DNA of 64,000 nucleotides from Alphaproteobacteria bacterium (GTDB lineage: Bacteria; Pseudomonadota; Alphaproteobacteria; Rhodobacterales; Rhodobacteraceae). The notes beneath the pieces are model-generated. The model was not told the origin of the DNA. It was given only the letters and a program-made list of their open reading frames with translations, and searched no databases. Where the stretch lies: NCBI GenBank assembly GCA_030148665.1, contig JASBSZ010000048.1, positions 31,121 through 95,120 of the forward strand, read 5' to 3'. The translations under genes and the position numbers were made by a program. Below are positions 8,832 to 17,966 of the stretch, in pieces. How positions within the stretch are numbered: position 1 is the first letter of the stretch; each line of letters starts with the position of its first letter.

Positions 8832-11678
8832 CTATTCGGCGGCCTCGCCGAAATCCTCGATCGGCGGGCAGACGCAGAACAGGTGCCGGTCGCCCCAGAC
8901 ATTATCGACCCGGTTGACCGGCGACCAGTATTTATCGACCCGGAAGGCCCCCGGCGGAAAGCAGGCCTGTTCGCGCGTATAGGGGCGATCCCATTCACCG
9001 ACCAGATCCTCGACCGTATGCGGCGCATTCTTCAGCGGGTTGTTTTCCGGGTCGATCCGGCCCTCTTCGATATCCCTGGCCTCGGCGGCAATCGCCAGCA
9101 TGGCGTCGCAGAAGCGATCAAGCTCGGCCTTGGTTTCGCTTTCCGTCGGCTCGATCATCAGCGTGCCGGGCACCGGAAAGCTCATCGTCGGGGCGTGAAA
9201 GCCGCAGTCGATCAGACGCTTGGCAATATCATCCACGGTCACACCGGCCCGATCCTTCAGAGGCCGCGTGTCGATGATGCATTCATGGGCAACCCGCCCG
9301 TTCGGCCCCTTGTACAGCACATCATAGGCCCCCGACAGGCGCGACGCGATATAGTTGGCGTTCAGAATGGCCACCTTGGTCGCCTGGGTCAGCCCGGCGC
9401 CGCCCATCAGCATCACATAGGCCCAGGAAATCGTCAGAATGCTGGCCGAGCCATAGGGCGCCGCCGTCACGGCCCCCTCGCCCGCCAGAGGATCGCCCGG
9501 CAGATAGGGAATGAGATGCGCCTTGACCCCGATCGGCCCCATGCCGGGGCCGCCGCCACCATGGGGGATGGCAAATGTCTTGTGCAGATTCAGATGGCTG
9601 ACGTCGGATCCGATCTCGCCCGGGCGCGCAAGGCCGACCATCGCGTTCATGTTGGCGCCATCCATATAGACCTGCCCGCCGAAATCATGGGTGATCTGGC
9701 ATATCTCGCGCACGCTTTCCTCGAACACGCCGTGGGTCGAGGGGTAGGTGATCATGCAGGCGGCAAGGTTCTCCGCGTGCTGCTCGGCCTTGGCGCGGAA
9801 ATCGGCGACATCGATATCGCCGTTCTCGGCCGTCTTGACGGCAACCACCTTCATCCCCGCCATGTGCGCGCTGGCCGGATTTGTGCCATGCGCCGACATC
9901 GGGATCAGACAGATATTGCGATGCCCCTCGCCGCGCGATTCATGATAGCGGCGGATGGTCATCAGCCCCGCAAATTCGCCCTGCGCACCCGAATTGGGCT
10001 GCATCGAAATCGCGTCATAACCCGTGATCTGGCACAGCTTGTCGGAAAGATCGCGGATCAGCTCCTGATAGCCCTGCGCCTGGTCCAGCGGCACATAGGG
10101 ATGCACCTGCGAAAACTCGGGCCAGGTCAGCGGAATCATCTCGGCCGCGGCGTTCAGCTTCATGGTGCAACTGCCCAGCGGGATCATCGCGCGATCCAGC
10201 GCCAGATCGCGGTCGGCCAGACGCCGCATGTAGCGGGTCATCTCGCTTTCGGCCCGGTTCATGTGAAAAACCGGATGCGTCAGATATTCGCTCGTGCGCA
10301 CCAGATCATCGGGAATGCGGTATTCTGGCGTCAGATCGTCATCCTTGCGGGTGATGCCAAAAGCGCGCCAGACGGCCTCGATGGTGGCCGGGCGGGTGCG
10401 CTCGTCCAGCGAAATGCCGATGCGATCATCGCCAATCTTGCGCAGGTTGATCCCCTCTTCGCGCGCGGATTTCAGAACCACCTCCTGCAAGGGGCCGACC
10501 TCGACCGTGATCGTGTCAAAGAACTGCGCCGGCGACACCTTGAGCCCGGCCTCTTCCAGCCCACGGGCCAGACGCACGGTCTTGCGATGGATGCGCTGGG
10601 CAATGGCCTTGAGCCCCTCGGGCCCGTGCATCACCGCATAGAACGACGCCATCACCGCCAGCAGCGCCTGCGCCGTACAGACATTGGATGTCGCCTTTTC
10701 GCGCCGGATATGCTGTTCGCGCGTCTGCAGCGCCAGACGATAGGCCCGGTTGCCACGGGCGTCCACCGACACGCCGACCAGCCGCCCCGGCATCGACCGC
10801 TTGTAGGCGTCTTTCGTGGCCATATAGGCCGCATGCGGCCCGCCATAGCCCTCGGGCACGCCGAAACGCTGGGTCGAGCCGACGGCGATATCGGCCCCCA
10901 TCGCACCCGGCTCTTTCAGCAGGGTCAGCGCCAGAGGATCAGCCACCACGACACCAACGGCCCTGGCGGCATGCAGGGCTGCAATGGGATCGGAAAAATC
11001 ATGCAGATCGCCATAGGTGCCCGGATACTGAAAGATCGCGCCAAACACCTGTTCGGGATCGAGATCAACCAGCGGGTCGCCGATGATCAGTTCGATGCCG
11101 ACAGGTTCCGCGCGGGTCTTCATCACCGCGATGTTCTGCGGATGGCAATGGTGGTCGATGAAAAACGCCTTGGCCTTAGATTTGGCCACTCGTTGGGCCA
11201 TGGTCATGGCTTCGGCACAGGCGGTGGCCTCGTCCAGCAACGACGCATTGGCAATTTCAAGCCCCGTCAGATCGCTGACCATGGTCTGGAAATTCAGCAG
11301 CGCCTCCAGCCGGCCCTGGCTGATTTCTGGCTGATAGGGGGTATAGGCCGTATACCAGGCCGGATTTTCCAGAATGTTGCGCTGAATGGCAGGCGGCGTG
11401 ACAGTGCCGTAATAGCCCTGCCCGATCAGGCTGGTCATATGGGCGTTCTTGCGCGCGACCTCGCGCATGTGGAACAACACCTCGCGTTCCGATTTCGCGC
11501 GCCCCCAGTCCAGCGGTTCCTCCTGGCGGATACTTGCGGGAACCGTCTGCTCGATCAGTTCGTCCAGGCCGGAAACGCCCAGCTCGCTGAACATGTCGTC
11601 CATCTCGGCCGGGGACGGCCCGATATGGCGCCGGTTGGCAAAATCATAAGGCAGATAATCGGTGGGCTTGAACGTCAT
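8832..11678 (-). CDS. gcvP: Glycine dehydrogenase (aminomethyl-transferring), P-protein
   Basis: 948 residues, the normal length for a fused P-protein. It decarboxylates glycine with PLP and transfers the aminomethyl group to lipoyl-GcvH. Seen are the N-terminal [15 protein letters not shown] signature, the glycine-rich C-terminal half with [18 protein letters not shown], and the PLP lysine in [19 protein letters not shown]. The ATG at 11678 is preferred over 11690 because GGAG lies 6 bases upstream. It is the last gene of gcvT-gcvH-gcvP; a dispersed repeat lies between gcvH and gcvP. Confidence 0.96.
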   Translation of the reverse strand: MTFKPTDYLPYDFANRRHIGPSPAEMDDMFSELGVSGLDELIEQTVPASIRQEEPLDWGRAKSEREVLFHMREVARKNAHMTSLIGQGYYGTVTPPAIQRNILENPAWYTAYTPYQPEISQGRLEALLNFQTMVSDLTGLEIANASLLDEATACAEAMTMAQRVAKSKAKAFFIDHHCHPQNIAVMKTRAEPVGIELIIGDPLVDLDPEQVFGAIFQYPGTYGDLHDFSDPIAALHAARAVGVVVADPLALTLLKEPGAMGADIAVGSTQRFGVPEGYGGPHAAYMATKDAYKRSMPGRLVGVSVDARGNRAYRLALQTREQHIRREKATSNVCTAQALLAVMASFYAVMHGPEGLKAIAQRIHRKTVRLARGLEEAGLKVSPAQFFDTITVEVGPLQEVVLKSAREEGINLRKIGDDRIGISLDERTRPATIEAVWRAFGITRKDDDLTPEYRIPDDLVRTSEYLTHPVFHMNRAESEMTRYMRRLADRDLALDRAMIPLGSCTMKLNAAAEMIPLTWPEFSQVHPYVPLDQAQGYQELIRDLSDKLCQITGYDAISMQPNSGAQGEFAGLMTIRRYHESRGEGHRNICLIPMSAHGTNPASAHMAGMKVVAVKTAENGDIDVADFRAKAEQHAENLAACMITYPSTHGVFEESVREICQITHDFGGQVYMDGANMNAMVGLARPGEIGSDVSHLNLHKTFAIPHGGGGPGMGPIGVKAHLIPYLPGDPLAGEGAVTAAPYGSASILTISWAYVMLMGGAGLTQATKVAILNANYIASRLSGAYDVLYKGPNGRVAHECIIDTRPLKDRAGVTVDDIAKRLIDCGFHAPTMSFPVPGTLMIEPTESETKAELDRFCDAMLAIAAEARDIEEGRIDPENNPLKNAPHTVEDLVGEWDRPYTREQACFPPGAFRVDKYWSPVNRVDNVWGDRHLFCVCPPIEDFGEAAE

Positions 11679-11737
11679 GGCAGACTCCATTCGGCAACAG
11701 CCACCTCGACGGGCGGCGAATTCTCTCTGACCCCCAG

Positions 11738-11800
11738 CTTCTTCTTTGCCCAAATACGCCGGGGGAGTCGCGCTCGCGCGACGGGGGCAGAGCCCCCGCA
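11738..11800. repeat. Dispersed intergenic repeat, copy 2
   Basis: This is the fullest copy: a TTCTTCTTTGCCCAAATACG core, CGGGGGAG, the inverted stretch GTCGCGCTCGCGCGAC, then GGGGGCAGAGCCCCC. It occupies the gap between gcvH and gcvP in the same operon, so it is transcribed and could form a hairpin that modulates or partly terminates gcvP transcription (inference). Confidence 0.75.
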
Positions 11801-11811
11801 TGCGGCCTGGA

Positions 11812-12171
11812 TCACGCGATCAGCGCCTTGTAGGCAGCTTCGTCCAGCAGGTCATCCATCTGCGAGGGATCATCGACCTTCATCTTGAAGAACCACGCCT
11901 CACCCATCGGATCCTGGTTGACCAGCGTCGGATCTTCGACAATGGCTTCGTTCACCTCGACGATCTCGCCATCCAGCGGGGCAAGGATATCGCTTGCGGC
12001 CTTGACGCTTTCGATCACGACGATCTCGTCATCCTTGCTGACCTTGGTGCCCGGCTCGGGCAGTTCGACAAACACCAGATCGCCCAGCGCCTCGGCGGCA
12101 TGCTCGGTGATGCCGACAACCACCACATCGCCCTCGGGGCGCAGCCATTCATGTTCTTCAGTATATTTCAT
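11812..12171 (-). CDS. gcvH: Glycine cleavage system H protein
   Basis: A 119-residue lipoyl carrier. The lipoylation lysine (Lys57) lies in [11 protein letters not shown], and the GxAWFFKM-type segment follows. It shuttles the aminomethyl group between GcvP and GcvT and is reoxidised by lipoamide dehydrogenase. A perfect AGGAGG precedes the ATG. It is the middle gene of the operon, 23 bases after gcvT. Confidence 0.96.
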   Translation of the reverse strand: MKYTEEHEWLRPEGDVVVVGITEHAAEALGDLVFVELPEPGTKVSKDDEIVVIESVKAASDILAPLDGEIVEVNEAIVEDPTLVNQDPMGEAWFFKMKVDDPSQMDDLLDEAAYKALIA

Positions 12172-12194
12172 TTCGGGGTCCTCCTGTTGGGGGT

Positions 12195-13325
12195 TCAGCG
12201 TTTGAAATTCGCGGGTGTAAAGGGCATGGCACTGACAGTTGCGGGTAGATATTTGCCACGCACCTCGCCAAAGACTCGGGTTCCGACAGCCGCATGATCG
12301 GCGGAAACATAGCCCATGGCCATGGGAGCCTTGATCGTAGGGCCGAAACCGCCCGATGTGATCACACCGATTTCCTGCGCGCCCTGGTCATCGGCAAACA
12401 GGCGCGTGCCTTCACGCATCGGCGCGCGCCCCTCGGGCAGCAGGCCGACACGCTTGCGCGAGACGCCCTCTTCCAGCTCTCGCAAGATGCGCTCAGAGCC
12501 CGGAAAACCACCCTCGCGCTCGCCACCCCTGCGGCGCACCTTCTGGATCGCCCAGGTCAGCGCCGCCTCGACGGGCGAGGTGGTTTCGTCAATGTCATGG
12601 CCATAGAGGCACAGCCCCCCTTCAAGGCGCAGCGAATCCCGCGCGCCCAGGCCGATGGGGGCAACCTCGTCCATCTCCAGCAGGGCGCGCGCCAGTTTCA
12701 GCGCGGCATCATCGGGCAGCGAGATTTCGAAACCGTCCTCGCCGGTATAGCCGGAGCGCGAGATCCATGCCTCGGTGCCATCGTAATCAAGGATCGCGAC
12801 ATCCATGAACCGCATATCGGCCACCGCCGGGATCAGGCGCGAAAGCGCCGCCTCGGCCTGCGGACCCTGCAGCGCCAGCAACGAACGCCCTTCGACCATC
12901 TCGACATCGCAGCTTTCGCCGATGCCTGCCTGCATATGGGCAAGATCGGCCTGTTTGCAGGCCGCGTTCACGACGACAAACAGATGATCGCCGCGGTTGG
13001 CAATCATCAGGTCGTCAAGGATTCCACCCGCCTCATTGGTAAAGAAACCATAGCGCTGGCGCATCTCGGCCAGCCCCAGGATATTGACGGGCACCAGCGA
13101 TTCCAGCGCCAGGCGGGCATCTTCGGGATTGCCCGATTTCGCGCGGATGATCACCTGCCCCATATGACTGACATCGAACAGCCCGGCCTGCGCACGGGTG
13201 TGCAGATGTTCCTTGAGAACGCCCATCGGGTATTGCACGGGCATCTCATAGCCTGCAAAGGGCACCATCTTTGCGCCCAGTTCGACATGCAGGTCGAAAA
13301 GCGCGGTTCGCTTCAGTTCGGACAT
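12195..13325 (-). CDS. gcvT: Aminomethyltransferase, T-protein of glycine cleavage
   Basis: 376 residues starting [20 protein letters not shown], with the folate-binding GcvT fold: [25 protein letters not shown], and [13 protein letters not shown] with the Arg/Tyr/Glu cluster. It releases ammonia from the aminomethyl-lipoyl arm and makes 5,10-methylene-THF. The frame stays open upstream through the riboswitch to 13604, but the family N-terminus and the leader structure fix the start at 13325. It is the first gene of the operon. Confidence 0.95.
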   Translation of the reverse strand: MSELKRTALFDLHVELGAKMVPFAGYEMPVQYPMGVLKEHLHTRAQAGLFDVSHMGQVIIRAKSGNPEDARLALESLVPVNILGLAEMRQRYGFFTNEAGGILDDLMIANRGDHLFVVVNAACKQADLAHMQAGIGESCDVEMVEGRSLLALQGPQAEAALSRLIPAVADMRFMDVAILDYDGTEAWISRSGYTGEDGFEISLPDDAALKLARALLEMDEVAPIGLGARDSLRLEGGLCLYGHDIDETTSPVEAALTWAIQKVRRRGGEREGGFPGSERILRELEEGVSRKRVGLLPEGRAPMREGTRLFADDQGAQEIGVITSGGFGPTIKAPMAMGYVSADHAAVGTRVFGEVRGKYLPATVSAMPFTPANFKR

Positions 13326-13404
13326 TGTCGCCCCCCTTGTGGCCGGTCGCGCAGGCGCGGGCCCGGCATCGCATTTCTCGCGCGCCCCAAGGGCCGCGCC
13401 ATCG

Positions 13405-13575
13405 ATGCCCCCTCTGTCCTTTTGCCTGAGATCGCTATCCCTTCGGCGGACGCTGGAATGCGCCTCTCTCCAGAGTGTTTCATCGGAACGGTCCCTGCGC
13501 CTGAGAGTTTCCGGGGCGGTTGCTCCTTCGGCACCGGGCCAGATTGCGAAAGGCCCGGATTCTCCCGATTCCGAT
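13405..13575 (-). promoter_or_regulatory. Tandem glycine riboswitch
   Basis: On the minus strand the leader of gcvT shows two glycine aptamers in series. The first (about 13490-13575) has a GGGAGA start, CCGAAGGAGCAA and AACTCTCAGGCGCAGGGACCG. The second (about 13405-13476) has CTCTGGAGAGAGGCGC, CGCCGAAGGGATA and CTCAGGCAAAAGGACAGAG. These are the conserved aptamer cores of the gcvT-motif riboswitch, which turns the cleavage operon on when glycine is plentiful. About 80 bases separate it from the gcvT start. No clear intrinsic terminator was recognised, so control could act on translation or through an anti-terminator. Confidence 0.95.
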
Positions 13576-13670
13576 GCGGCGCACCGTAGTATACAGTTGA
13601 CCACGGGGCAAGGCAGGTTATGCCTGTCGGCAGGTTTTCCCGCAACCCCCCGCTCAGGAGCCAGGCTGTG

Positions 13671-14240
13671 ATGTCAGACCCCTTCTTTTTCGGATATGGC
13701 TCGCTCGTGAACCGCCGCACCCATGACTATCCGCACACATCCCGCGCCCGCGTTCGCGGCTGGCGGCGCATCTGGCGGCATACCAAGCTGCGCCAGCTTG
13801 CCTATCTGAGCGTGGTTGAGGCGCCCGAGGCCGAAATCGACGGGCTGATCGCGGCCGTACCCAATGGCGACTGGGCGGCGCTGGACGTTCGCGAACGCGC
13901 CTATACGCGCCTGAGGCTGGCGCCCGAGCATGTCGATCACGACCACCCGGCCCCCGTGGACGTGCAGATCTACCGCACCCGTCCCGAGCACGAGGATGCC
14001 CCCGACATTCGCCACCCGGTTCTGCTGAGCTATCTCGACACGGTGGTGCTGGGTTTTCTCGACCTGTTCGGCGCCGAGGGCGTGGCGCGGTTTTTCGACA
14101 CGACCGACGGCTGGGATGCCCCGATGATGGATGACCGGGCAGCACCCATCTATCCGCGCGCGGTGGTGCCGGACAGCTCGGTTCGGCGCCTGATCGACGA
14201 ACATCTTGATCGGTTGGAGGTCAGACGGTTCAAGGCTTGA
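13671..14240 (+). CDS. Gamma-glutamylcyclotransferase-fold family protein
   Basis: A 189-residue protein beginning MSDPFFFGYGSLVNRRTHDY. The F-x-Y-G-S-L loop is the substrate-binding signature of the gamma-glutamylcyclotransferase (GGCT/AIG2-like) fold, which releases 5-oxoproline from gamma-glutamyl amines or peptides. The general-acid glutamate expected near the middle may be in VVEAPEAEIDGLI. The ATG at 13671 is preceded by AGGAG 10 bases upstream; the frame extends back to 13620. It is divergent from gcvT and convergent with gltX. The exact substrate is not known. Confidence 0.7.
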   Translation: MSDPFFFGYGSLVNRRTHDYPHTSRARVRGWRRIWRHTKLRQLAYLSVVEAPEAEIDGLIAAVPNGDWAALDVRERAYTRLRLAPEHVDHDHPAPVDVQIYRTRPEHEDAPDIRHPVLLSYLDTVVLGFLDLFGAEGVARFFDTTDGWDAPMMDDRAAPIYPRAVVPDSSVRRLIDEHLDRLEVRRFKA

Positions 14241-14299
14241 ACGGGGTTGGGCATCTGCCCCCTTTCAGTCTCGAGTTGAAGGCAGGGCCCGGACCGCAC

Positions 14300-14363
14300 G
14301 GGGCGGGCCGAAGAGCCCGCCCCGGTGGGGGCGGTGCGGGCTCTGCCCGGCCTGACGGCCGGG
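14300..14363. terminator. Two GC-rich hairpins between convergent genes
   Basis: A perfect 9-bp stem GGGGCGGGC/GCCCGCCCC with loop CGAAGA lies at 14300-14323, and CCCGGCC-TGAC-GGCCGGG lies at 14346-14363. Both are in the gap between the ends of the cyclotransferase gene (+) and gltX (-). There is no clean T-run, so they are bidirectional terminator candidates only. Confidence 0.45.
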
Positions 14364-14408
14364 AGAAAAGGCATATGTGATCCTGCCGACCCGCCGCCCT
14401 CGCCCTCG

Positions 14409-15731
14409 TCACACGTCTTTCGGCAGCTTCTGCAACAGCGGCAGCAGGCGCGACATGTCGGGACCGCGCTCCATCCCCGTCAGGGCCTTGCGCAACGGCA
14501 TGAACAGGCCCTTGCCCTTGCGGCCGGTCGCCTCTTTCACGGCCCTGGTCCATTTGCCCCAGCTGTCGCGATCAAGCGGCCCCTCGGGCAGCATGGCCAG
14601 TGCGGTTTTCACGAATTCCCGGTCCGCCTCGTCGATCAACGGCGTGGCCCCGTCGCGGCAAAGCGCCCACCAGCGGGCGACGTCCTTGCGGGTTTCGACA
14701 TTTTCATGCACCGCCTCCCAGAATTCGGGGGCGATGTCATCGGGCACACCGGCCTCGGCCAGCGCATCCTTCATTTCATCGAAAGACAGAGACGACACAT
14801 AGCGCGCGGTCAGCGGCCTCAGATCCTCGACATCGAACTTGGTGGGCGCGGCGCCGAAATGCGACAGATCGAACCCCTCGACCAGCTCGTCCACCGATGC
14901 GCGCAGCTCGATCGGGTCGGAAGAGCCCAGCCGCGCCATATGCGAAAGCAGCGCCATGGGCTCGATCCCCGCATCGCGCAGGTCGCGCAGGGCCAGCGTG
15001 CCCAGACGTTTCGACAGCGCCTCGCCTTTCGGCCCGGTCAGCAGCGAGTGATGGGCAAATTCCGGCGGGGTTTCACCCAGCGCCTGCATGATCTGGATCT
15101 GGGTCGCGGTGTTGGTCACATGGTCGGAACCGCGCACCACATGCGTGACACCCATTTCGGTATCATCCACAACCGACGCAAGCGTATAAAGCACCTGCCC
15201 GTCGCCACGGATCAGGACCGGATCCGACACGCTGGCCGCGTCGATGGACACGTCGCCGAGAATACCGTCCTTCCATTCGATTCGCTCGTGATCCAGCTTG
15301 AATCGCCAGTGCGGCGCACGCTCGGCCCGCAGCGCGGCCTTTTCCTCGTCGCTCAGACGCAGGGCCGAGCGGTCGTAAACCGGCGGCTTGCGCATGTTCA
15401 GCTGTTTCTTGCGCTTGAGGTCCAGCTCGGTCGGGGTTTCGAAACACTCGTAGAACCGCCCCAACTCGCGCAGCCGGTCGGCGGCGGCAGCGTAGCGATC
15501 AAGGCGCGACGACTGGCGTTCCAGCCGGTCCCATGTCAGGCCCAGCCATTCCAGATCTTCCTTGATGGCATCGACATATTCCTCTTTCGAGCGCTCGGGG
15601 TCGGTGTCATCGATGCGCAGGATGAACTGGCCGCCATTCTTGCGCGCGATCATGTAGTTGAACAGCGCCGTGCGCAGGTTGCCGACATGCAGATAGCCGG
15701 TGGGCGAAGGGGCAAAGCGGGTGACGGTCAT
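14409..15731 (-). CDS. gltX: Glutamyl-tRNA synthetase
   Basis: A 440-residue class I synthetase. The HIGH-type box appears as FAPSPTGYLHVGNLRTALFN, followed by LRIDDTDPERSKEEY, and the KMSKS-type loop appears as GEALSKRLG. It charges tRNA-Glu. Alphaproteobacteria commonly carry two GltX paralogues, one of which also misacylates tRNA-Gln for the GatCAB route; which one this is cannot be told from the window. The gene stands alone on the minus strand. Confidence 0.94.
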   Translation of the reverse strand: MTVTRFAPSPTGYLHVGNLRTALFNYMIARKNGGQFILRIDDTDPERSKEEYVDAIKEDLEWLGLTWDRLERQSSRLDRYAAAADRLRELGRFYECFETPTELDLKRKKQLNMRKPPVYDRSALRLSDEEKAALRAERAPHWRFKLDHERIEWKDGILGDVSIDAASVSDPVLIRGDGQVLYTLASVVDDTEMGVTHVVRGSDHVTNTATQIQIMQALGETPPEFAHHSLLTGPKGEALSKRLGTLALRDLRDAGIEPMALLSHMARLGSSDPIELRASVDELVEGFDLSHFGAAPTKFDVEDLRPLTARYVSSLSFDEMKDALAEAGVPDDIAPEFWEAVHENVETRKDVARWWALCRDGATPLIDEADREFVKTALAMLPEGPLDRDSWGKWTRAVKEATGRKGKGLFMPLRKALTGMERGPDMSRLLPLLQKLPKDV

Positions 15732-15916
15732 CGGGGATCCGGTCCTTGGGATAATGTGGAACTGCGCGCGGGTTTACACGCTTGTCGGGCGATTGCCAAT
15801 GGAGCGACAAATTTCCCCCTTTCATCAATGATTCGGTAAGGAATCACACCTATCAAGGGGATGTCCCGCAAATGCGGGGCCTGCCTGCTTGCAATATCAG
15901 ACCACTGTCTGTTCCC

Positions 15917-15947
15917 GTGCCTCGCCTCCCCAAGACTGGCGAGGCAC
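15917..15947 (-). terminator. Strong hairpin after the flavoprotein gene
   Basis: A perfect 10-bp stem GTGCCTCGCC/GGCGAGGCAC with an 11-base loop starts 6 bases past the TAG of the minus-strand flavoprotein gene. No T-run follows on the minus strand. It could instead end a short plus-strand transcript arising in the 15732-15916 gap. Confidence 0.6.
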
Positions 15948-15953
15948 ATTTCC

Positions 15954-17366
15954 CTACAACACCGCGCCGGGGTTCATGATCCCGTTCGGGTCGAGCGCAT
16001 CCTTGATCGCGCGCATCGTCTGCAGTCGCGCCGGGTCGGCGAATCGTACAAGATCCTCGCGTTTCAGCCGCCCGATCCCGTGTTCGGCGGAAATCGAGCC
16101 GCCCAGATCATCGGCCAGACCATAGACCGCCTGTTTCACCGCCCCCCTCAGATGGCGCCACGCGGCGGCCTTTTCCCCCTTGGGCGGATAGACGTTGTAA
16201 TGCAGGTTGCCGTCGCCCACATGGCCGAAACAGTTGATCCGCAAGGCCGGGTCGATCGCGGCCACGACCGCGGCCCCGCGCGCGATCAGATCCGGTATCC
16301 GGCTGACGGGAACCGAAATATCATGCGACGACACCGCCCCGATCAGGCGGTTGGCCTCGGGGATGGTTTCGCGCAAGCGCCAGAATTCCCGGCGCTGCGC
16401 CTCGGATTGCGAGATCAGCCCGTCGCTGACCAGACCGCGATCCATCGCCTCGGCCAGCAGGCCCTCCAGCGCCGCCGCCACCGCCATCCCCCCGGGCGCG
16501 CCGATTTCGACCAGCACCATCCACTTGCCGGGCTGCGCAAAGGGCTGGCGCAGATGGGGGATGGTCTCGCGCAGAAACTCCAGCCCCTGCCGGTCGATCA
16601 GCTCGAACGCCGAAACCATGTTGCCAAAGGCCGCCTGTGCCAGGCCCAGCAGTTCAAGCGCCGCTGCGGGGCTGTCGATCTGCAGAAAGGCCGCGATATT
16701 TTCCGCCGCGCGCGGAAACAGGCGCAGCGCCGCCGCGGTGATGACACCCAGCGTGCCCTCGGAGCCCACCAGAAGGTTGCGCAGGTCATACCCCGTATTG
16801 TCCTTGCGCAGACGTTTCAGCCCGTGCAGTACCCGCCCGTCGGGCAGCACGGCCTCGACGCCCAGGCACAGTTCGCGTGCGTTGCCATAGCGCAGCACGT
16901 TTACCCCGCCCGCATTGGTGGCCAGATTGCCCCCGATTCGGCAGGATCCCTCGGCCGCCAGCGACAGGGGGAACAGGCGGTCATGTTCGCGCGCCGCCGC
17001 CTGCACGTCGGCCAGAATCATCCCCGCCTCGACCACGATGATATTGTCGGTGGTATCCACATCCCGCAGCCGGTTCATGCGCTCAAGCGACAGGATCACC
17101 GGCGCCGGCCCGTCCGGGCAGACCTGCCCGCCAACCAGCCCGGTGCCGCCCCCATAGGGCACCACGCCGACACGCGCCTCGTTGCACGCGCGCAGGATGG
17201 TCGAGACCTCTTCGGTCGTCGCAGGTGTCAGCAGCAGCCCCTTTTGCCCGTGCAGCAGGCCGCGCGGCTCGTTCAGGTAATGGTCTTCGAGCGGCCGAAA
17301 GCAGGCATCCGGCAGGCGCGCTCGCAACCCTGCCTCGAACCTGTCATCCGCCGCATTCAGCCCCAT
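15954..17366 (-). CDS. FAD-linked oxidase (GlcD / D-2-hydroxyacid dehydrogenase family)
   Basis: A 470-residue flavoprotein of the vanillyl-alcohol-oxidase fold. The FAD pyrophosphate loop is VVPYGGGTGLVGGQV, followed by GGNLATNAGGVNVLRYGNARE and LLVGSEGTLGVIT. The C-terminal domain carries the metal-binding CFGHVGDGNLHYNV and ISAEHGIG motifs shared by D-lactate, D-2-hydroxyglutarate and glycolate dehydrogenases. It is a single-chain cytoplasmic type with no GlcE/GlcF partners adjacent. The oxidised D-2-hydroxyacid is not determinable from motifs, though D2HGDH-like is the best guess. It is followed by a strong hairpin. Confidence 0.85.
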   Translation of the reverse strand: MGLNAADDRFEAGLRARLPDACFRPLEDHYLNEPRGLLHGQKGLLLTPATTEEVSTILRACNEARVGVVPYGGGTGLVGGQVCPDGPAPVILSLERMNRLRDVDTTDNIIVVEAGMILADVQAAAREHDRLFPLSLAAEGSCRIGGNLATNAGGVNVLRYGNARELCLGVEAVLPDGRVLHGLKRLRKDNTGYDLRNLLVGSEGTLGVITAAALRLFPRAAENIAAFLQIDSPAAALELLGLAQAAFGNMVSAFELIDRQGLEFLRETIPHLRQPFAQPGKWMVLVEIGAPGGMAVAAALEGLLAEAMDRGLVSDGLISQSEAQRREFWRLRETIPEANRLIGAVSSHDISVPVSRIPDLIARGAAVVAAIDPALRINCFGHVGDGNLHYNVYPPKGEKAAAWRHLRGAVKQAVYGLADDLGGSISAEHGIGRLKREDLVRFADPARLQTMRAIKDALDPNGIMNPGAVL

Positions 17367-17378
17367 CCTGCCCCCCTG

Positions 17379-17966
17379 TCAGCCGACATCGGTGCGCCCC
17401 CGCCGATCGGCCCGCAGATTGGCATACAGGACATGGGTGCGCCAGCGACCGGCGATCTGCAGATAGCTTTGCGCGACACCCTCGTATTTGAATCCGCATT
17501 TTTCCAGCACCCCGCGCGATGCCCGGTTCTCGGGCAGACAGCCGGCCTGGATGCGCGAAAGATCCAGTTCGGTAAAGGCGTGATGCACCAGGGCCAGCAC
17601 GGCCTCGGTCATGTAGCCCTGGCGCGCAAATGGCGCGCCCACCCAATAGCCTATGGTCCCGGTCTGGGCCGGTCCGCGCTGGATGTTGTCCAGCGTGATC
17701 GCCCCGACAAGGGTCTGATCCTGGCGGCGAATCATGAACAACGGCAAACCGACACCGCTGGCAACGGCCCTGCGCGCCGACTGGACACGCCGGGAAAAGG
17801 CGCGGCGCGTCAGATGATCGCGCGACCAGGTGGGTTCCCACGGCTTCAGGAAATCGGCGCTCTCGCGCCTGAGCCGCGCCCATTGCGGGTGGTCCGAGCC
17901 CTGCGGCAGGCGCAGAGTCAGGCGATCGGTTTCGATCGCGCTGCTTCTGCGCCGCCCAAAGATCAT
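17379..17966 (-). CDS. GNAT family N-acetyltransferase (RimJ/RimL-like)
   Basis: A 195-residue acetyltransferase. It opens with SSAIETDRLTLRLP and contains the acetyl-CoA loop region GYWVGAPFARQGYMTEAVLALVHHAF (Q/RxxGxG/A type), then NRASRGVLEKCGFKYEG, all typical of RimJ/RimL N-terminal acetyltransferases. The ATG at 17966 overlaps the stop of the M16 peptidase (4 bases), so it closes the cytochrome oxidase/thrC operon. This position is characteristic of Rhodobacteraceae. The protein target is unknown. Confidence 0.85.
   Translation of the reverse strand: MIFGRRRSSAIETDRLTLRLPQGSDHPQWARLRRESADFLKPWEPTWSRDHLTRRAFSRRVQSARRAVASGVGLPLFMIRRQDQTLVGAITLDNIQRGPAQTGTIGYWVGAPFARQGYMTEAVLALVHHAFTELDLSRIQAGCLPENRASRGVLEKCGFKYEGVAQSYLQIAGRWRTHVLYANLRADRRGRTDVG

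Noticed and set aside
8883..11888. 1001-codon plus-strand open frame
   Set aside because: It mirrors gcvP, whose motifs are all on the minus strand; its translation is His/Arg/Gly-rich with no domain, as expected of an antisense frame in GC-rich coding DNA.
15861..15956. Cys-rich start MSRKCGACLLAISDHC on the plus strand
   Set aside because: No good ribosome site; the frame runs on antisense through the flavoprotein gene with no sensible end.
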